Of a stretch of 64,000 nucleotides of DNA, positions 1-7,064 are shown piece after piece; positions within the stretch are counted from its first letter, which is position 1; every line of letters begins with the position of its first letter. Origin of the DNA: Methylobacterium crusticola (lineage in GTDB: Bacteria > Pseudomonadota > Alphaproteobacteria > Rhizobiales > Beijerinckiaceae); NCBI RefSeq assembly GCF_003574465.1, contig NZ_QOWC01000015.1, positions 1-64,000 on the forward strand. The letters run 5' to 3'. The notes beneath the pieces were generated by a model that was not told the origin of the DNA, did not search any database, and saw only the letters and a list, made by a program, of their open reading frames with translations. The position numbers were made by a program, and so were the translations under genes.

Positions 1-105
1 GGCCGTTCGGGCGAGACTGATCGGGGATCCGAGCTAACGCGCAACTGCCATTTGGCACCTTCCGGCTGAACCGCCGCTACCCACCCCGAGCGGTCATTCC
101 TCTGA

Positions 106-309
106 GAGAAGTGGGGCCGGCCCCACGACTACCCGATGGTGGCAGCCACCTACGCCGCCTCCCGCTCCGAACTCGCCAAGAGCATTGGTCTCGGCCAGAG
201 CCGCCAGCAGGCCGCGGCGAAGAATGCTGCTCGCGATCCCAAGGTGGTGGAGAGGAAGCCAGCGGGTCGCGGGCGGCCTCGTAAGGGTGGGGCAGCCCCG
301 GAGAAGTAG
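106..309 (+). pseudogene. MucR/Ros-family regulator, C-terminal remnant
   Basis: The reading frame ending at 309 encodes a tail in which EKWGRPHDYPMVA, then a YAxxRSELAKSIGLG stretch, match the conserved C-terminal region of MucR/Ros zinc-finger regulators. Such proteins control exopolysaccharide and symbiosis genes in alphaproteobacteria. The frame is open only from 106 because a TGA lies at 103-105, and the upstream Cys2His2 zinc finger expected about 40 residues earlier is not found, so DNA binding by the usual domain is lost. An ATG at 136 could start a 57-residue peptide, but without a good ribosome binding site. The extreme C-terminus carries GRGRPRKG, which resembles an AT-hook. I read this as a decayed copy; family assignment is from motif memory. 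Confidence 0.55.
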
Positions 310-791
310 GGGTACCCACCCGGGGGTATTCGCCGGGCAGCCCTCGCGGGCAACTTGCGGCACCTCCAACTCCATCAAGGTCGCTTCAAAATGTCCGGGC
401 CTTGCGCCTCAGGGCACGATCGCCACGTCACGGCGCGCGTCGTCGATGACAGTCTCTGAACGGTTCTCTCTGGATCCCTGTGCAACGGCGAGTGGGCCGG
501 AGGGTGTGCCCACCGGGAGCTCGCGCGCACCTTCGGGTAGGAAGCCTGCGGTGGGGCAGAAGACCGTGCCGCGCCCGTGGGGAGTGTCGTTTGTTTCGGG
601 TATACCCGGGCGAGACGGTGGCGTGAGACATCGAATGTGGTCAGGTGCCGAACACAGGTCGGTCCCGCAGCACCTCCTCAGGTCCTCATCTGGACCTGTA
701 CGAGACACAGCGTCGGCGCCACGCCGTTTTCGCTCGATGCGACAGTCGAGTTCATGCAGCTTTGGGCGCGAACCCTCAATGGGAGTCTCGT
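310..791. other. Intergenic stretch with two dyads
   Basis: No convincing gene was seen in either strand; the open frames here lack recognisable domains and start signals. The stretch holds a perfect 12-bp palindrome CGGGTATACCCG at 597-608 and an inverted repeat CAGGTCC/GGACCTG at 679-698. It has lower GC than the core genes further along. Confidence 0.5.
679..698. promoter_or_regulatory. Inverted repeat upstream of binding-protein gene
   Basis: CAGGTCC (679-685) and GGACCTG (692-698) are perfect 7-bp arms around a 6-nt spacer, about 95 bp upstream of the binding-protein start at 792. It could be an operator or a leader hairpin; no matching regulator gene is adjacent apart from the broken MucR remnant. 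Confidence 0.3.
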
Positions 792-1574
792 ATGGTCGCG
801 CTGCTTCGTCGACTTCCGCTCCTCCTTGTTCTCCTGTGCTCCGCTCCGCAACACCTCCACGCCCAGACCGTGCCGGCGCAGATCGCCCCCACAGGCACTC
901 TGCGCGTCGGTGTCTACCCGGGAAGCCCCCTGTCGATGGTCCGCGACAAGGCAACCGGTGAGGCGCGAGGCATGAGCGTCGAGCTTGGAGACGAGGCGGC
1001 GCGTCAACTCGGACTGCCGGTCCGGCGGATCGAGTATCGCACCGTCGCCGAGATCGTAGCCGCGATCTCCGCTGGAGAGGTGGATTTCACGGTGAGCAAC
1101 GCCTCACCCGCCCGGGCCAAGGAAGTCGACTTCAGCCCGACCGTGCTGTCCCTCGAACTCGGCTATCTCGTTCCCGACGGCTCTGCCTTGGCGTCCGCCG
1201 TGGACATCGATCGGGCCGGCATTCGGGTCGGGGTCACGAGAGGAAGCACGTCTGAGCGCACGCTTCCGGACATCCTCAAGAACGCTCGCATCGTGACCGT
1301 ACCCGCAGTCGGCGAGGTCGGGTCGATGTTCGAGCGTGGAGCGATCGATGCCTACGCGACCAACAAGCCGATCCTCTTTGAGACCGCGGACACGATCCCG
1401 AAATCCCGCGTCCTGCCGGGCCGCTGGGGTGTCGAGCATGTCGCGATCGCTATCCCGAGGGGGCAGGTGCTGGCGATGAGTTGGCTGCGAGAGTTCGTCG
1501 AGAAGGCGCGTTCCGGCGGTCTGATTGCCCGCATGGCGGAGCGAGCAGGGCTCAGGGGTGCCGCGATGGAGTAG
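792..1574 (+). CDS. Amino-acid-type ABC transporter substrate-binding protein
   Basis: A 260-residue protein of the family 3 extracellular solute-binding (SBP_bac_3) fold, expected in the periplasm, where it would hand a small polar solute to an ABC permease. The start at 792 is chosen because GGGAG lies at 781-785 and it puts a signal peptide at the front: RR, a Leu-rich core and a likely cleavage after residue 24. The mature part opens with GTLRVGVYPG, typical of the family, followed by a mid-protein region rich in the DFTVSNASPAR type seen in amino-acid binders. No permease or ATPase gene lies beside it, so it is an orphan component or a stand-alone sensor. The ligand cannot be predicted. 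Sequence around it is less GC-rich than the core, consistent with an accessory gene. Confidence 0.75.
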   Translation: MVALLRRLPLLLVLLCSAPQHLHAQTVPAQIAPTGTLRVGVYPGSPLSMVRDKATGEARGMSVELGDEAARQLGLPVRRIEYRTVAEIVAAISAGEVDFTVSNASPARAKEVDFSPTVLSLELGYLVPDGSALASAVDIDRAGIRVGVTRGSTSERTLPDILKNARIVTVPAVGEVGSMFERGAIDAYATNKPILFETADTIPKSRVLPGRWGVEHVAIAIPRGQVLAMSWLREFVEKARSGGLIARMAERAGLRGAAME

Positions 1575-1892
1575 TCGGGATCCGAGCTGCGCGTTGCAAA
1601 TCGCCTGGTCGCGTCAGCATGTCAACAAACGACCGGTTTCCTGACACCCCTGAGGCCCGCCTCAGTTGCCGCGCTTGACGCGAGAGCGCAGCACGACCGC
1701 CGATGTCAGGAAAACACGGAAGGAAAACGACTGCCAGGAATAACCCTGCTGCGGCGCGATCCTGACAGGCTCATCGGCTACAGGCGGACCTGGCTTCGCT
1801 CCGGCTCGGCCGTGACGACCTCGACGCCGAGCAGGGCCGTGAGCGCCAATGAGGCCGGATGTGCGCAAGGTCCCATGCCGCCGCCCGCGGGC
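1575..1892. other. Intergenic stretch with long-range inverted repeat
   Basis: No gene recognised. It contains a perfect 10-bp inverted repeat, TTTCCTGACA at 1637-1646 and TGTCAGGAAA at 1704-1713, with a further CCTGACA copy at 1761-1767. The spacing of 57 nt is too long for a simple terminator; it may mark an old mobile-element end or a multi-site operator. Confidence 0.4.
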
Positions 1893-2600
1893 TCATGCGG
1901 GGCTCCTCTCCCCACGAGGCTTGGTCGACAGGCGCTCGACGAGGGCATCGACGTGCGCCTGGGCGATCTCGTCGAGGTCGCAGCCCAGCATCCGCAACCG
2001 GCCGGCCTGGTGCACGACCAGCGCCCCGATCAGGAAAGCGAACAGGGCCGCCGTCTCGGCCCGCGCCGACCCGGCCTTGTCGACGCCCATGTCCCGCAGG
2101 CTCGCCTCCAGCACGCCCAGCGACGCCATGAGCCGCGCGTTCAGCTCGGCATCGAGCTCGCGGGAGAGGCCGCGGGGCCGTACCCCGTTCCAGAGATAGA
2201 GGCCGAGCGCGACCTCGTCGGGCCGGGCGCGATAGTAGTCCAGGAAGGCGAAGGCGCCGGCGCGCAGCGCCGCGTCCGGCTGCGCCTGGGCCCGGGCGGC
2301 CTCGGTCACGGCAGTCTCAAGCCGCGCCAGCGACTCGGCCAGGAGGGCGGCGTAGATCGCCTCTTTCGAGGGGAACAGCGGGTAGAGCGCGCCCGTGGTG
2401 CAGCCGCTCGCCGCCGCGATGGCGCGCATGGTCGCGCCGTCGAGGCCGACGCGGGCGAAGACCCGCCAGGCCCCCTCCAGAACAAGGCGGCGTCGCGTGT
2501 CGCGCAGGGCCGCCTCGCGCTCGTCGCGAGCCGCCCGGAGCGCCGCGTTCCCCTGTGTTCCGGTCACCTTCGCCTTGCCCTCCTGCCACGTCCGTATCAT
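1893..2600 (-). CDS. TetR/AcrR-family transcriptional regulator
   Basis: A 235-residue one-component repressor. The N-terminal helix-turn-helix is at about residues 38-87, with the family pattern of a Phe-Ala-x-x-Gly turn, TMRAIAAASG and a GALYPLFPSKEAIYAAL recognition/exit helix. The remaining helical part would bind a ligand and dimerise. It is transcribed divergently from the crotonase-family gene at 2637, with only 36 bp between the start codons and a perfect dyad (2612-2626) between them, so it very probably regulates itself and that gene; acyl-CoA or a related hydrophobic ligand is an inference from the neighbour only. The ATG at 2600 is the first start; shorter alternatives within the first 25 residues are possible. 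Confidence 0.88.
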   Translation of the reverse strand: MIRTWQEGKAKVTGTQGNAALRAARDEREAALRDTRRRLVLEGAWRVFARVGLDGATMRAIAAASGCTTGALYPLFPSKEAIYAALLAESLARLETAVTEAARAQAQPDAALRAGAFAFLDYYRARPDEVALGLYLWNGVRPRGLSRELDAELNARLMASLGVLEASLRDMGVDKAGSARAETAALFAFLIGALVVHQAGRLRMLGCDLDEIAQAHVDALVERLSTKPRGERSPA

Positions 2601-2611
2601 AGTGAGGTCAG

Positions 2612-2626
2612 CATAACAACGTTATG
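2612..2626. promoter_or_regulatory. Putative TetR operator
   Basis: CATAAC-AAC-GTTATG is a perfect inverted repeat (6-bp arms, 3-bp centre) lying in the 36-bp gap between the divergent TetR gene and the crotonase-family gene. Placement and symmetry are as expected of an autoregulatory TetR operator; binding is inferred. Confidence 0.6.
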
Positions 2627-2636
2627 GGAGATCAGG

Positions 2637-3452
2637 ATGGCCGTCTACGTCGAGAAGTCCGGTCCCGTGACGACGGTGATCAACGACCGCCCGAATGCTC
2701 GCAACGCGGGCGACCCCGAGACCGCCGACGCGCTCACCTCAGCCTTCCTCGCCTTCGAGGCCGACCCGGACGCCAGAGTCGCGGTGTTCTGGGGCGCGGG
2801 CGGCGCCTTCTGCGCGGGCTGGGACCTCAAATATGCCGCGACGCTGGCCGACCGCGACCGCTTCCAGGCCGAGATCGTGGAAGGGCTCGCCTTCCCCCCG
2901 GGCTCCGCGCCCTCACCGCGCGGTCCACTAGGTCCGTCGCGGCTCGAACTCTCCAAGCCCGTGATCGCGGCGGTCGAGGGCCCAGCAGTCGCCGGCGGCA
3001 TGGAACTGGCCTTGTGGTGCGACGTGCGCGTCATGGCCGAGGACGCCTATTTCGGAGTCTACTGCCGGCGCTGGGGCATCCCGCTCCTCGACGGCGGCAC
3101 GGTGCGCCTGCCGCGGCTCGTGGGCCAGGGCCGGGCGATGGAAATCATCCTGACAGGCCGCAAGGTGCCGGCCGAGGAGGCTTACCGCATCGGGCTGTGC
3201 GAGACGGTGGTGCCGAAGGGACAGGCGCGAACAGCCGCCGAAGCCATGGCGCAGGAGATTGCCCGTTTCCCGCAAGCAGCCGTTCGCGCCGACCGCGCCA
3301 ACGTCCACGAGACGTATGGCCTCACCGTCCGCGAGGCGCTCAAGCGCGAATGGGCGAACGGCTTGGATGCGCACCACAAGGAAGGCGCGGAGGGGGCGGC
3401 GCGCTTCGCTTCCGGCAAGGGTCGGCACGGCGACTTTGCGAACATCGCATGA
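2637..3452 (+). CDS. Enoyl-CoA hydratase/isomerase (crotonase) family protein
   Basis: A 271-residue crotonase-fold protein. The oxyanion-hole segments are visible: GAFCAGWDLKYA near residue 56-68 and GPAVAGGMELALWCD at 115-129. The start at 2637 is the one that begins with the beta-strand expected of the family. By register with rat enoyl-CoA hydratase, the first catalytic glutamate is kept (Glu123), but the second, twenty residues on, is a cysteine (Cys143, in VYCRRWG). It is therefore not a textbook hydratase; an isomerase, hydrolase or other crotonase reaction is possible. It is divergent from a TetR gene with a shared dyad. Annotation pipelines would usually call it enoyl-CoA hydratase; substrate unknown. 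Confidence 0.85.
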   Translation: MAVYVEKSGPVTTVINDRPNARNAGDPETADALTSAFLAFEADPDARVAVFWGAGGAFCAGWDLKYAATLADRDRFQAEIVEGLAFPPGSAPSPRGPLGPSRLELSKPVIAAVEGPAVAGGMELALWCDVRVMAEDAYFGVYCRRWGIPLLDGGTVRLPRLVGQGRAMEIILTGRKVPAEEAYRIGLCETVVPKGQARTAAEAMAQEIARFPQAAVRADRANVHETYGLTVREALKREWANGLDAHHKEGAEGAARFASGKGRHGDFANIA

Positions 3453-3759
3453 CCGCGAGCGAGCTTGGCCGCTTTCGTGAGAGCCGTGCCCGTGGCGGCC
3501 AGGGGGTGAATGGCGAGCATCCGCGGGCCCGCCTGGCAGCAGGGCGGCGCACACCCTCGAACCGCGAGGCACAGGCTTTGATTGCCCAGCCCACCGCATC
3601 CCGACGACGCTCCACAACCAAACACTCCGACCGATTGCGGATCATCCGCCCCCGTCCGCACCGCACCCGCTTCGACGTCATTCAAGGGGTTGCCGCTTCG
3701 AACGATCGGGTGTGAGGTGCGCCCCTCGACGCCCCAAATCAGCTGGATGCAGACCGCAC
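3453..3759. other. Intergenic stretch, no gene seen
   Basis: Open frames on both strands lack domains, start signals and normal third-position bias. Composition is less GC-biased than flanking core genes. Nothing further recognised. Confidence 0.4.
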
Positions 3760-4173
3760 ATGACTCAGGAACGGATCACCGTGGAAGCAACGGCTCCCGC
3801 ACCGGTCGAGGTCGTCTGGCATGCCTACACGTCGCCGGATCAGATCACGCAGTGGAATTTCGCCTCGGACGACTGGCATTGCCCGACTGCGAGTGTCGAT
3901 CTTCAGGAAGGCGGCAAGTTCACTTCGCGTATGGAGGCGAAGGACGGCAGCATGGGCTTCGATTTCGAGGGTGTCTACACCAAGATCGTCCCAAAAGAAC
4001 GGATCGAATATGCGTTCGGGGATCGTAATGCGGTGGTCGAATTCATTCCGCTGGGCGACGCGACGAGCTTGAAGGTCTCGTTCGATCCCGAGAACCAGTT
4101 TCCCATCGAGCAGCAGCGCAGCGGATGGGAGGCCATTCTCAACAACTTCTGCAAGCATGTCGCGAGGCGCTGA
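3760..4173 (+). CDS. SRPBCC/AHSA1-family protein
   Basis: A 137-residue protein of the START-like SRPBCC superfamily, AHSA1 (activator of Hsp90 ATPase homologue) subgroup. The family landmarks are present: an early APAPVEVVWHAYTSPDQITQWN segment giving the first helix and tryptophan, then a GGKF turn, a D-x-x-GxY strand pair, and a C-terminal long helix with SGWEAILNNFCKH. The start at 3760 is the ATG that leaves a TQERITVE beta-strand at the N-terminus. These cytosolic proteins bind hydrophobic ligands in a central cavity; the specific role is unknown. It has no operon partner. Confidence 0.82.
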   Translation: MTQERITVEATAPAPVEVVWHAYTSPDQITQWNFASDDWHCPTASVDLQEGGKFTSRMEAKDGSMGFDFEGVYTKIVPKERIEYAFGDRNAVVEFIPLGDATSLKVSFDPENQFPIEQQRSGWEAILNNFCKHVARR

Positions 4174-4444
4174 CCAGCGCCGACGCGCGGGCGAGGGGTC
4201 CGGCCGCGTCCCACCCCTTGCGGCCCCGGCGCGCAGGCACCAGGCGCTGGATCCGGGCTGCCGGGAGGCCGGCGCGCCGGGGCCGCCGGCGAGGGATCCG
4301 CGCGCCGCGTCCCGGGGCCGGTGGGGCGTTTCGACCCCGGGCGGGGGGCCGGGGCGCCGGGGCGATTGACGCGGGCGGGCGCGCCTGCCATCCGCGGGCG
4401 CCACATCGCGCCGCAACCGCGGCCGCCGCAGCGCCCGAGGCCGC

Positions 4445-5158
4445 ATGACCGACCTGTTCGAGACGATCCGCCGCGTCCTGGTGCCGATCCACAAGGAGGG
4501 CTACCCCTTCATCGCGATCGGCATCGTGCTGACGGTGCTGGCCGGCAGCTTCGTGCAGTTCCTCGGCTGGGTCTTCCTGCTGCTCACCCTCTGGGTCTGC
4601 TACTTCTTCCGCGACCCCGAGCGGATCGTCCCGGTGGGCGAGGGCCTCGTGGTGTCGCCGGCCGACGGGCGGGTGAACCTGATCAGCACCGTGGTGCCGC
4701 CGGTCGAGCTCGACCTGCCGGCCGAGCCGATGCTGCGCATCTCGGTGTTCATGAACGTGTTCGACTGCCACGTGAACCGGGTGCCGGTGACGGGGCGGAT
4801 CGGCCAGATCCACTACACGCCGGGCCTGTTCCTCAACGCCGAGCTCGACAAGGCGAGCGAGGACAACGAGCGCAACGGCCTCGTGATCGAGACGGTGCAG
4901 GGCGGCCGGGAGATCCGCGTCGGCGTGGTGCAGATCGCCGGCCTCGTGGCGCGGCGGATCGTCGACTGGGTCAAGGCCGGCGACGCCCTCGTGGTCGGCG
5001 ACCGCTTCGGCCTGATCCGCTTCGGCTCGCGGGTCGACGTCTACCTGCCGGCCGAGACCCGGGTGCTGGTCGGCCTCGGCCAGAAGGCGGTGGCGGGCGA
5101 GACGGTGCTGGCCGACCTGCGCGGCACCGGGCCGGTGCGCCAGTTCCGGCGGGTGTGA
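4445..5158 (+). CDS. psd: Phosphatidylserine decarboxylase proenzyme
   Basis: Makes phosphatidylethanolamine from phosphatidylserine at the inner membrane. The 237-residue protein is the short PSD-A type. A membrane hairpin (about residues 21-50) is followed by SPADGRV (71-77), [12 protein letters not shown] (103-114) and the self-cleavage site RFGS, with Gly194-Ser195; cleavage would leave a beta chain of 194 residues and a pyruvoyl alpha chain of 43. The ATG at 4445 gives a start typical of the family. It is followed 12 bp later by pssA, so the two steps from CDP-diacylglycerol to phosphatidylethanolamine are encoded together. Confidence 0.96.
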   Translation: MTDLFETIRRVLVPIHKEGYPFIAIGIVLTVLAGSFVQFLGWVFLLLTLWVCYFFRDPERIVPVGEGLVVSPADGRVNLISTVVPPVELDLPAEPMLRISVFMNVFDCHVNRVPVTGRIGQIHYTPGLFLNAELDKASEDNERNGLVIETVQGGREIRVGVVQIAGLVARRIVDWVKAGDALVVGDRFGLIRFGSRVDVYLPAETRVLVGLGQKAVAGETVLADLRGTGPVRQFRRV

Positions 5159-5170
5159 GGGGAGGGCGGC

Positions 5171-6007
5171 ATGGACGACCTCTTCCCGCCCTTCGCGCCC
5201 GAGCCGAACGAGCCGAAGCCGCGCCGGTTCAAGCCCGTGCCCGTCCGGATGATCATCCCCAACATGATCACCCTGATGGCGGTCTGCCTCGGCCTCACGG
5301 CCGTGCGGCTCGCCTTCGAGGGACGCTTCGAGCCCGCCGTCATCGCCATCGTGGTGGCGGCCGTGCTCGACGGCATCGACGGCCGGGTGGCGCGCCTGCT
5401 CAAGGGCACCTCGCGCTTCGGCGCCGAGCTCGACTCCCTCGCCGACTTCGTCAATTTCGGCTGTGCCCCGGCCCTCATCCTCTACAGCTTCACGCTGCAC
5501 CACCTGAAGTCGCTCGGCTGGATCGTGGCGCTGATCTTCGCCATCGCGATGGCCCTCCGGCTCGCCCGCTTCAACGTGATGCTGGACGATCCCGACCGCC
5601 CGGAATGGCGGAAGGACTTCTTCGTCGGCATGCCGGCCCCGGCCGGGGCGCTCACGGTGCTGCTGCCGCTCTACCTGCACTTCCTGGGGCTCAACTTCGG
5701 GGCGGGCCTCGCCCCGGTGGCCCTCGCCTACATGCTGATGATCGCCCTCCTGGTCATCTCCACGGTGCCCACCTTCTCGGGCAAGACCATGGGCAAGCGC
5801 GTGCCGCGGGAGTACGTGCTGCCGATCTTCGTGGTGACGGTGGCGGGGTTCGGGCTGCTCATCAGCTTCCCGTTCGAGACCCTGGCGCTCCTCAGCCTGG
5901 CCTACCTGTGCGTGATCCCGCTCGGGGCAAACCAGTACCGCCGCCGCGCCAGGGCGGAGGCCGCCGCCGAGGTCGCGGCCGCGCCGGGAGAGACGCCGGC
6001 CGGGTAA
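5171..6007 (+). CDS. pssA: CDP-diacylglycerol-serine O-phosphatidyltransferase
   Basis: Condenses CDP-diacylglycerol with L-serine to phosphatidylserine, the substrate of the Psd just upstream. The 278-residue multi-spanning protein carries the CDP-alcohol phosphatidyltransferase signature D-x2-DG-x2-AR-x8-G-x3-D-x3-D at Asp67, Asp70-Gly71, Ala74-Arg75, Gly84, Asp88 and Asp92. Several hydrophobic segments follow, and the C-terminus is a short Arg/Ala-rich cytosolic tail. GGAGGGC lies a few bases upstream of the ATG. Probably co-transcribed with psd. Confidence 0.96.
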   Translation: MDDLFPPFAPEPNEPKPRRFKPVPVRMIIPNMITLMAVCLGLTAVRLAFEGRFEPAVIAIVVAAVLDGIDGRVARLLKGTSRFGAELDSLADFVNFGCAPALILYSFTLHHLKSLGWIVALIFAIAMALRLARFNVMLDDPDRPEWRKDFFVGMPAPAGALTVLLPLYLHFLGLNFGAGLAPVALAYMLMIALLVISTVPTFSGKTMGKRVPREYVLPIFVVTVAGFGLLISFPFETLALLSLAYLCVIPLGANQYRRRARAEAAAEVAAAPGETPAG

Positions 6008-6045
6008 GGCGCGCCGGCCCACGGCCCGGGCGGCGCCCGCACACG

Positions 6046-6070
6046 AAAAAGCCGGGCTGTGGCCCGGCTT
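6046..6070 (-). terminator. Rho-independent terminator
   Basis: GCCGGGC (6051-6057) and GCCCGGC (6062-6068) form a 7-bp GC stem with a 4-nt loop, extended by AA/TT. Read on the minus strand it is followed by five T residues (6046-6050), so it best serves the small gene at 6106-6285; it may also slow transcription leaving pssA. Confidence 0.75.
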
Positions 6071-6105
6071 CCATTCCACTGCTCCGAGGTGGCCCGGCCG
6101 CGGCC

Positions 6106-6285
6106 TCAGCCGAGATTCAGGCGGTCGACCAGGGTGCCGGCGCTGCGCAGCGTCTCGGGGATCGCGGCGAAATCGGCGTAGCCGGCCTCGCGCGCCATGG
6201 CGTCGAGGGCCTGCTCCTCGCTCTCCGCGCCACCGGTCCACAGAACGGCGCCCGTCGCGGGCTGCTTGATCTGATAGATGGCCAT
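6106..6285 (-). CDS. Small conserved hypothetical protein
   Basis: A 59-residue protein starting MAIYQIKQPATG. The start at 6285 is preferred over the GTG at 6300 because GAGGGAA sits about eight bases upstream of it. The sequence is soluble, acidic in the middle (AESEEQALDAMAREAGY) and shows no signal peptide, cysteine or known motif. It faces the end of pssA and has its own terminator at 6046-6070, which supports it being a real monocistronic gene. I do not recognise a family with a known function. Confidence 0.7.
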   Translation of the reverse strand: MAIYQIKQPATGAVLWTGGAESEEQALDAMAREAGYADFAAIPETLRSAGTLVDRLNLG

Positions 6286-6390
6286 TAACCGTTCCCTCAC
6301 CCTTCAGAACTCACGATCCGGTCATTAACGCACGCCGGACGCTGCAGGTTGCACCAGATCGGCCGTTGCGTGAAGCCCCCAATCGGGGTA

Positions 6391-6410
6391 GAGAATGAAC
6401 GTTCATTCTC
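6391..6410. promoter_or_regulatory. Perfect 20-bp palindrome, likely TetR operator
   Basis: GAGAATGAACGTTCATTCTC is a perfect palindrome ending immediately before the AGGAGG ribosome binding site (6411-6416) of the TetR gene at 6423. The TGAACGTTCA core is the kind of site bound by AcrR/TetR repressors of RND pumps. Its place implies autorepression of the whole efflux operon. Confidence 0.75.
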
Positions 6411-6422
6411 AGGAGGTGATTC

Positions 6423-7064
6423 GTGTCCGCCGTCCCCCTCCCGGCCCGCCTCGATCCCGCCGAGGAGCGCCGCGGCCGCATCCTCGACGCGGCCGAGCGC
6501 TGCTTCGTGCGCGGCGGCTTCCACCGCACCACGATGCAGGACGTGGCCGCCGAGGCGCAGATGAGCCCCGGCAACCTCTACCGCTACTTCCCCTCGAAGG
6601 ACGCGATCGTGGCCGGCCTCGCGGAGCGGGACCGGGCCGCGGTGGCGGAGGATTTCTCCGCGCTCCCGGCGGGCGCCGACCTGTTCGGGGCCTTCGAGGC
6701 CCTCGCCCGGCGCCACCTCTGCGACACGCCCGCCGACAAGGCGGTGCTCTGCCTCGAGATGTGGTCCGAGGCCACCCGCAACCCCGCCATGGCGGCGATC
6801 TGCCGGGACTTCGAGCGGGAGATCAGCGGGCGTCTCGCCGGCATCTTCCGCGACGCGCGGGGGCCCGCCGCGGCCGGCCTCGACCCGGAGGCGCTCGCCC
6901 GCCTCGTTCTCGCCATGGCGGACGGCATCATGGTGCGGCGGGCGCTTGCCCCCGACGCCCCGCCCGGCCCGGCCGTCGACGCCCTCCTGGCGATCGTCGC
7001 GGCCGCCCTCGCCGGACGCTTCGACCCGACGGGCGCCGCTCCGTCCAACCGGGATACCGCCTGA
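6423..7064 (+). CDS. TetR/AcrR-family efflux regulator
   Basis: A 213-residue repressor. GTG start at 6423 with AGGAGG six bases upstream. The HTH lies at about residues 16-65: RILDAAERCFVRGGFHRTTM, a DVAAEAQMSPGNLYRYFPSKDAI recognition unit and a following helix. The C-terminal part has a short all-helical ligand domain with two cysteines near the middle. The stop codon overlaps the start of the membrane fusion protein gene (TGATG), so the regulator is the first gene of its own target operon, downstream of the palindrome at 6391-6410. Ligand not predictable. Confidence 0.93.
   Translation: MSAVPLPARLDPAEERRGRILDAAERCFVRGGFHRTTMQDVAAEAQMSPGNLYRYFPSKDAIVAGLAERDRAAVAEDFSALPAGADLFGAFEALARRHLCDTPADKAVLCLEMWSEATRNPAMAAICRDFEREISGRLAGIFRDARGPAAAGLDPEALARLVLAMADGIMVRRALAPDAPPGPAVDALLAIVAAALAGRFDPTGAAPSNRDTA

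Noticed and set aside
409..954. Long open frame on the minus strand
   Set aside because: It overlaps the signal peptide of the binding-protein gene, has no recognisable domain, and looks like a high-GC shadow.
4139..6241. Very long minus-strand frame opposite psd-pssA
   Set aside because: It is His/Asp/Arg/Gly-rich shadow sequence opposite two well-identified lipid genes, with no domains.
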